A DNA stretch of 64,000 nt from Phytopythium helicoides. Its lineage: Eukaryota; Oomycota; Peronosporomycetes; Pythiales; Pythiaceae. Under the pieces are notes generated by a model. The model was not told where the DNA came from, did no database searches, and worked only from the letters and a program-made list of their open reading frames with translations. Shown in pieces: positions 58,950 through 64,000 of the stretch. A program made the position numbers and the translations under genes. The stretch is from assembly GCA_024867545.1 (NCBI GenBank), contig JANFNE010000038.1, forward strand, positions 310,001 to 374,000, read 5' to 3'. Each line of letters begins with the position of its first letter. Within the stretch, counting starts at the first letter, position 1.

Positions 58950-61237
58950 ATGCGGCTCAAGTCTGGCGCGGCGCTGCTGGCGCTCGCGGCCTCCGCGGCG
59001 TCGGCAGCCGACGACAGCGCATCCGCCGACGGCGGCGCCACGTCCTGCTGGCTCGTGGACGCCAGCGACGCGTCCGTCGTGGCCACCTACTCGGGCGACT
59101 CGTGCCCTGTACAGGTGGCGCTCACGAGCTCCGCGGCGGTCTTCGCGCTGAATGAGACGGTGCCACTGCTCTGGGAGCTCTCGCTGCTCTCGGGGTCCTC
59201 CAACGACCTCGGCATGGCTGTCCCGCCCTCCGCGAGCGTCACCATTAGCCCCGACCACGTCGGAGAGAGGGCGCAGATCGCAGCCACCTACGCGCGAACG
59301 TGCTCGGCGATGGACGAGTGCGACCCCACCATCACGACAGGCAGCAACTTCTCGACCGTCCAGTCGGGGAACTTCTCTGGATCGGACCTCGATGAGCCCG
59401 TCTTCTTCCACTCGGTCGGCGAGCTGTGGTTCGACGAAGAGGGCTCCCACGTGCTCTCGGCGGTCGCCATGATTGTGGACAGCGAAGACTCGACGCTCGC
59501 GTACTACTTCGCTGCGTTCCTTGAGATTGATGTCGTCAGCAGCGAAGCGCTTAACGCCAACGTGTACGTTCAAGGTCGACTTCAAATGGGATGCTTGGAT
59601 TACAATGACTGACGAACTTGACTTTTTGACCGGACAGAGAATATGACAAGTCGTCGACGTACTGCCGTGAATCAGCTGAAGACCCTCTGGAAGATACGCT
59701 TAACGCTGCCAAGGTTGCAGCTTCCAGCTCCAGCTGCGAGATCGACATTCAGATCACCAGTCCAGGTGCTACGCAGGCTGGGGCCGAATTCTCCATCGAG
59801 TGGGACGCCGTCTTGACCCGCAACGCCTCGAGCACCATCCTGTTGCCGTCACCGCTCATCGCTTATGACATCACGAGCGACAGCTCAGACAAAGACGCAT
59901 TGAGCGTGTACTACACCATTGTGAGTTCCGTGGTGAAGATTTGCTCGGGAAAGAGCGAATGCAACGAGTACAGCAACAACGTCAACATATCGTCTGCGAC
60001 CAAGTCGTCCAACTTCACAGACAATGCTGCTAGTTTCTCCGTGAGTAATATGGTGCTTCCAGCTCCTGGATGGTACTCAGGGGTAGCCCAGATCACGCTG
60101 AGCGGCGATACCGCCGGCGAGTCACGCTATGACTTCATGGCGTACTTCAACATCCTTGCGACGGAGACGGACGTTGCTGCGTCGGTCGATGCCGAGACTT
60201 TTGTCTCGGATGGCAGCTCTTCCTATTGTTGGGAGGTTGTCGGATCCGCTGATGCATCGGATGTTGGTGCTTCAAGCGTGTACGCCTCGGCGTCGAACAG
60301 TGATTGCCCGTATACTGTCAATATGAATGTGAACAAGACAGCACTGGTGGCGTCATCCTCCAACTTAGCGCTCCAGTGGACCGTTGAAAAGCAGTCAGGC
60401 TACTCGGACTCTACCTTTTCCGACATCAACATGACAGCCGTCTACAACTCCTCCACTGGGGAGTATGTGGAGATCGCACAAGCCAACCTCTACATCTGCA
60501 ACACCACATCCTCAGCGATCACCTTCACAACGTGCTCACCCCTGGCAGCCAGCAAGACGCTACTGTATGGATCACAAGCATCCAACTTTTCAAGCGATGG
60601 AAGCGCAACCTTTTCAGTCGAGAATCTGGAGATATCGGCAGCTGGTACATACACAATCGTCGCACATGCTGCTATTGGCAATGGCGCCGATTCTCGAGTC
60701 GACGTTGCATCTTTCATGACAGTTCAGGTGGCAGCATCGACTGCATCATCACAGTCATCAGACACCTCTTCATCCAGTTCAGGCATGTCAAGTAGTACGC
60801 TTATTGGCATCATCTGTGGCTGCATTGGCGGTGTGTTGGTGATTGCGCTTGTGTTGATGAAAGTAAAGCGGCAGTGGGGATCAAAAACTGTCAAGGAAGA
60901 GGAAGACCCCGCGACTGCAAAATCGGGGATGTTTGGCTTCCGTCCACTGTCGGTGACTAACGAGCTTCCGACTGACTCGCGTGACTCGCACCGCTCAAAT
61001 GCGTCGGACGAGTCAGGATCCTTCTTGTATGTCAAGGCGCAGCGGTCTCCCGTAGACGAGACGCGTTACTCTTCGCTTTCGTACGACCCCTACTCACGAA
61101 AGAGCTTCACCGAAATGGGCAACGAAGAAGGCTCGCCACGCTATAGCTTTGTGCTCTCGGATCGCGAGTTGTCTCCAGCACCCGTCAGCAGTAGTGAAAT
61201 GCTGTCCGAGCCTACCACACCAACCCACCACGCATGA
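58950..61237 (+). CDS. Type I membrane surface protein, paralogue of the 54977-56955 gene
   Basis: Two exons (58950-59574 and 59640-61237). The start MRLKSGAALLALAASAASA is a clear signal peptide. The splice gives NVYVQ-EYDKSSTYC; its GTCGAC donor and ACAGAG acceptor are weak, but the phase is right. The ectodomain repeats the family pattern (ATSCWLVDAS, DSCPVQVAL, SSYCWEVVGSA, SDCPYTVNM) with about ten N-glycosylation sequons. A Ser-rich stalk precedes the TM helix (LIGIICGCIGGVLVIALVLM). The cytosolic tail holds several Ser-Tyr motifs (TRYSSLSYDPYSRKSF) and acidic stretches, and shares the PYxRxSF sequence with its paralogue. No frame break. Function unknown. Confidence 0.75.
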
Positions 61238-61418
61238 GCGTATTAGTATGAACTCCGCCCCGCGCCGACGAGAAGGCGACAACCCCTCTCTCCCTTTATG
61301 TCACGTGTCGTGTAGCTTGTTGAAGCGTATCGAGTCGTTCTCCGACGCGCGCGGGCGGATTGGGATAAGGTCAAGCCGAGATAATATACTCCAAGTTTTT
61401 CCACCGATAGTATATGCG

Positions 61419-63599
61419 TCACCCCGTAGCTACGACCACTGATGTCACGAATGACATCAACATCGTTGAGAGGGACAAGTGGTGTCGATGCTGTGCACCA
61501 CTTAGCATGAACGGATAAAACACGTCACTTGGGATGGAAAACCATACTGGCGGGGGTGATGGTATCAGCGCCTCCAGCTCAGCGCTGCGGACCCAGACAA
61601 AAGTGACGCTCGTGAATAATAGGAACGTTTCGACTTGGTCGCCCAACGCCCGAAATCGCAAAGTCTCCGTCGAGTGAGAAGCGCGAGCGGCCACGAGTTT
61701 GCGCTGAGGGCTTGCTGCTGGCCCAACATTGGCAACCAAAAACTCCAAATGCAACCCAGTGATAATTCCTTGACATTGAAGCGTCGATGCATCTGACTGG
61801 ACAAGCGTCGCGGAGCTGGTTGTTGGCTCGTCGTAATCCAATTCAAGCCACCCAGACGCCAGGAATGGATCCGAGTTGCCAAAGCGAGCCACATGGGTAA
61901 AGTTGACTTTTAGTGCTTGTGGGACTGGATCCGATCCGGTACACAACTTCTCGAATTCCGCTGCAGTAAGAGCTACAGTGCACGCCAAGTGAGAGTCCTC
62001 CCCGAAGTTGACAGCTATTGGTGCTATAGTCGAGTCGACAGCCATATCCACGTTGCAATCGCCTAGTCCAGGCAGCTGCAAGCCATCCACCATTTCTGAA
62101 ACAACTTCGGCACTCGCGGTTGATGTGCCATTACCACCAGAAGTTGTGTTAGTCGCGAGAACCCCAACACGCACAGGGTAGTGCATCAAGTACCCCGGGT
62201 TACCCGATCTTGGATAGGTATCAATGTTTCCATTGGTTAACGCGACATCAGACTCAGCAATAGCGTCGCGAGAGCTGATAAACGATAAACCAAACGATTG
62301 GGTAATTGAAACTGGCTTAGATTCTTCTGGTATTGCGACGTTCTTGATGGCAACCAACGCATGAATACTCGTCAGATGCCCTTCCCCATCATGCTCGATA
62401 GACAATTGTAGGGAATTCAACACGCCGTAGCAAAAGCTTTCATTCGTCGTTGAGTCGATGTGGAGTTCAGGATTTAAAAAGTAGCTAGGTAGTGTTGTAT
62501 CATCAAGCGCCACCAGCTCTCCTGTATCGCCATCGAGTTCATAGGCATCAAAGAGAACACTGAGTACGGAACTTGGAGTCGATTCGGCAACGCTAGAAGT
62601 CACATTAGGAAATTTGGCCACAAGCACATCAGGGTTCATCCACGTCGCAAGCACAAGCGGACTCGAAGAGCTCGCACATTCAGCTGCTAGATCTTCGACA
62701 AGACGTACGCATGGAGCAGCTACTTTATCGAGTTCAAATGCCACATATTCCGCATCCCAGCACTCGTTGGTACCGAACGCTGGGCCAAATCCCGTGAGCA
62801 CTGGTCCCCGGATCGTCTCGTTTGAAGTTGCTGGTAAGAAAATCTTGAGCATATCACCCGGCTCGTACGCATTTTTCATACTGATCGTGCTGGTGGCAGC
62901 TGATAGTAAATCTGTTGACGAGTCAGATGTAATCGCAGCAGTAAAGGACTGAGCCTTCGGATTTCGCATGAAAGCTGATGCAACTGACATGGTTTCTTCA
63001 GGCACAGACGCGTAGAACTCGCCGATGACTTCATTGTTGTCGACAGCAACACAAAAGAGCGAGTTGACGAGTAGCGGACTCACGAGAGAGCTTCGCTGTC
63101 CTGCGGCACTCAGGTCCGTGGAGCAGTACTCGATAGTAGACAGCACCGATTCATCTGCTAGGCACCGTCCTTGAGCTTCAACGGCCGCAACCTGCTCCAC
63201 TGAGCACTGTTTCATTACAAAAATCCAGTTAGAAACACATGGAGTGCCACAAGTAGCTTCCGCCGCCTGCACTTTCCTCGTGGTCGCAGCAACAAAACGC
63301 ATCGCACGCTCCTGCCGTGAGATCACAGCCGCACGGACACTCGTAGAAGTCGCAACTACCCGACCCACTGGCACCACAACCGCAGCATTAGCCCACCAGC
63401 TACAGCTCCACCCACACTACAATTGACACCTCGAGGAGACGCAGGAGCAGCCGATCGGCGTCGTCAGCGCCGCCTCGGCTGCCGCCACATCGCTGGCGGT
63501 CGCGAGCGACCAGTTGACGGCACTAAAGGCAGGAAACGAGCCACTGGAAGCCGCTTGGGCGCCAGGAAGCGCCGCCAGCGCCATGAGAAGCAGCGCCAT
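61419..63599 (-). CDS. Tectonic-family (TCTN) ciliary transition-zone protein, one frame break
   Basis: Exon 1 (63599-63430) encodes a signal peptide (MALLLMALAALPGAQA). A 62-nt intron (63368-63429, CTAATGC branch-like) leads to the tectonic signature CDFYECPCGCDLTAGACDAFCCCD, with the Cys spacing of TCTN proteins. A +1 break near 63264-63272 then shifts into the long second frame (TCGTPCVSNWIFVMKQCS onward). That frame carries the DUF1619-type ectodomain, with many N-glycosylation sequons, CYGVLNSLQLSI, NPGYLMHYPVRVG and WFSIPSDVFYPF near the C-terminus. Corrected length is 705 residues. Tectonics act with MKS/B9 proteins at the transition zone, fitting a zoosporic organism. The end may be a weak membrane anchor. 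Confidence 0.8.
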
Positions 63600-63853
63600 G
63601 AGGCCACCAAGGTGATGATGCCTCCTCAAGATTCGCGTCTTTTCAACAGAACCAATACCCCGTTCAAACCGATTAGAACCTGTTTAATCCATCAACCCTG
63701 TTATATTAAATATACGTATTCAAGAATATAAGCATACGATTCATCTTGAAATATCATAAACCTCTTCGATGGAATATATTGGTGCGCGGGTTCAAAGCCC
63801 GCGAAGGTCCAGCGCAATTTGCGCGCGCGTCAAGCCAAAAAAAGCGGGACGGC

Positions 63854-64000
63854 ATGCAGGCGTCGGGAGGCGCCATGGACGTCGACATGGGGCGCTCCGG
63901 GGGCTTCTCCACGCCGCAGAGCTCTCGCCGCGGCCGCGCGATGGTGATGCGCCGCGTCTTGCGCTCCCGCTCGCGCCGCCGCGGCCTTCTGACGGTGTTT
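63854..64000 (+). CDS. Possible start of an Arg-rich protein cut by the right edge
   Basis: An ATG at 63854 opens 49 uninterrupted codons to the last base (MQASGGAMDVDMGRSGG, then Arg/Ser-rich sequence). MDVDMGRSG at 63875 is an alternative start. The GC-rich, high-GC3 composition resembles the coding regions here. It is too short to identify. Confidence 0.35.
   Translation, partial: MQASGGAMDVDMGRSGGFSTPQSSRRGRAMVMRRVLRSRSRRRGLLTVF

Noticed and set aside
63784..63803. tRNA T-arm-like hairpin (GCGGG-TTCAAAG-CCCGC)
   Set aside because: No matching acceptor, D-arm or anticodon stem could be placed in the 60-70 bases upstream; probably a chance hairpin or tRNA relic.

Overview
The window looks like a nuclear contig from an oomycete (Pythium/Phytophthora grade), not a prokaryote. 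The evidence is compact, GC-rich genes on both strands and introns mostly of 57-78 nt with GTGCG/GTAAG donors and CTAAT/CTGAC branch-like sites. Oomycete-type initiator elements (TCATTTC followed by CATTTTTG) sit just upstream of several start codons. The gene content also fits: FYVE/START-type proteins, a TKL kinase with an N-terminal multi-TM region, an animal-like Na/K-type P-ATPase, homoserine kinase, and a tectonic gene implying a flagellate. I cannot name the species.

Layout. 0-6.7 kb: the end of an unknown acidic-tailed protein, two tandem secreted thioredoxin-fold proteins, a serine carboxypeptidase and a TMEM135-like membrane protein. 8-16.6 kb: signalling genes (a FYVE protein, a 6-TM cyclic-nucleotide phosphodiesterase, a FYVE-FIST protein). 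18-26 kb: one ~2,690-residue protein mixing ankyrin repeats with about thirty TRAF-type zinc fingers. 26-36.6 kb: a CDC14-like pseudophosphatase, thymidylate kinase, an ankyrin protein, a small unknown, topoisomerase I and homoserine kinase. 36.8-40.2 kb: a transposase-like DDE-type gene in poor repair. 40-48 kb: Na/K-type ATPase and a 7-TM-like TKL kinase with a DEP-like tail. 50-54.7 kb: a SANT-like nuclear protein, Beclin/ATG6 and a bestrophin-type channel. 55-63.6 kb: two related type I surface proteins and a tectonic (ciliary transition zone) protein. The right edge cuts a possible new gene.

Functional themes are membrane signalling and transport (PDE, FYVE proteins, TKL kinase, ATPase, bestrophin), housekeeping nucleotide and amino-acid metabolism (TMPK, HSK, TOP1), autophagy (ATG6) and flagellar structure (tectonic). 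No operon-like organisation is expected or seen.

One property colours everything. About thirty single-base frame breaks interrupt otherwise well-conserved coding regions, roughly two thirds of them +1. Nearly all can be explained by one base gained or lost in a short homopolymer. When they are counted, gene lengths become multiples of three and conserved domains become continuous. I read most as residual sequencing or assembly indels, not gene decay, and annotate each broken gene as one locus with its breaks listed. Exact start codons and some splice sites are my inference.
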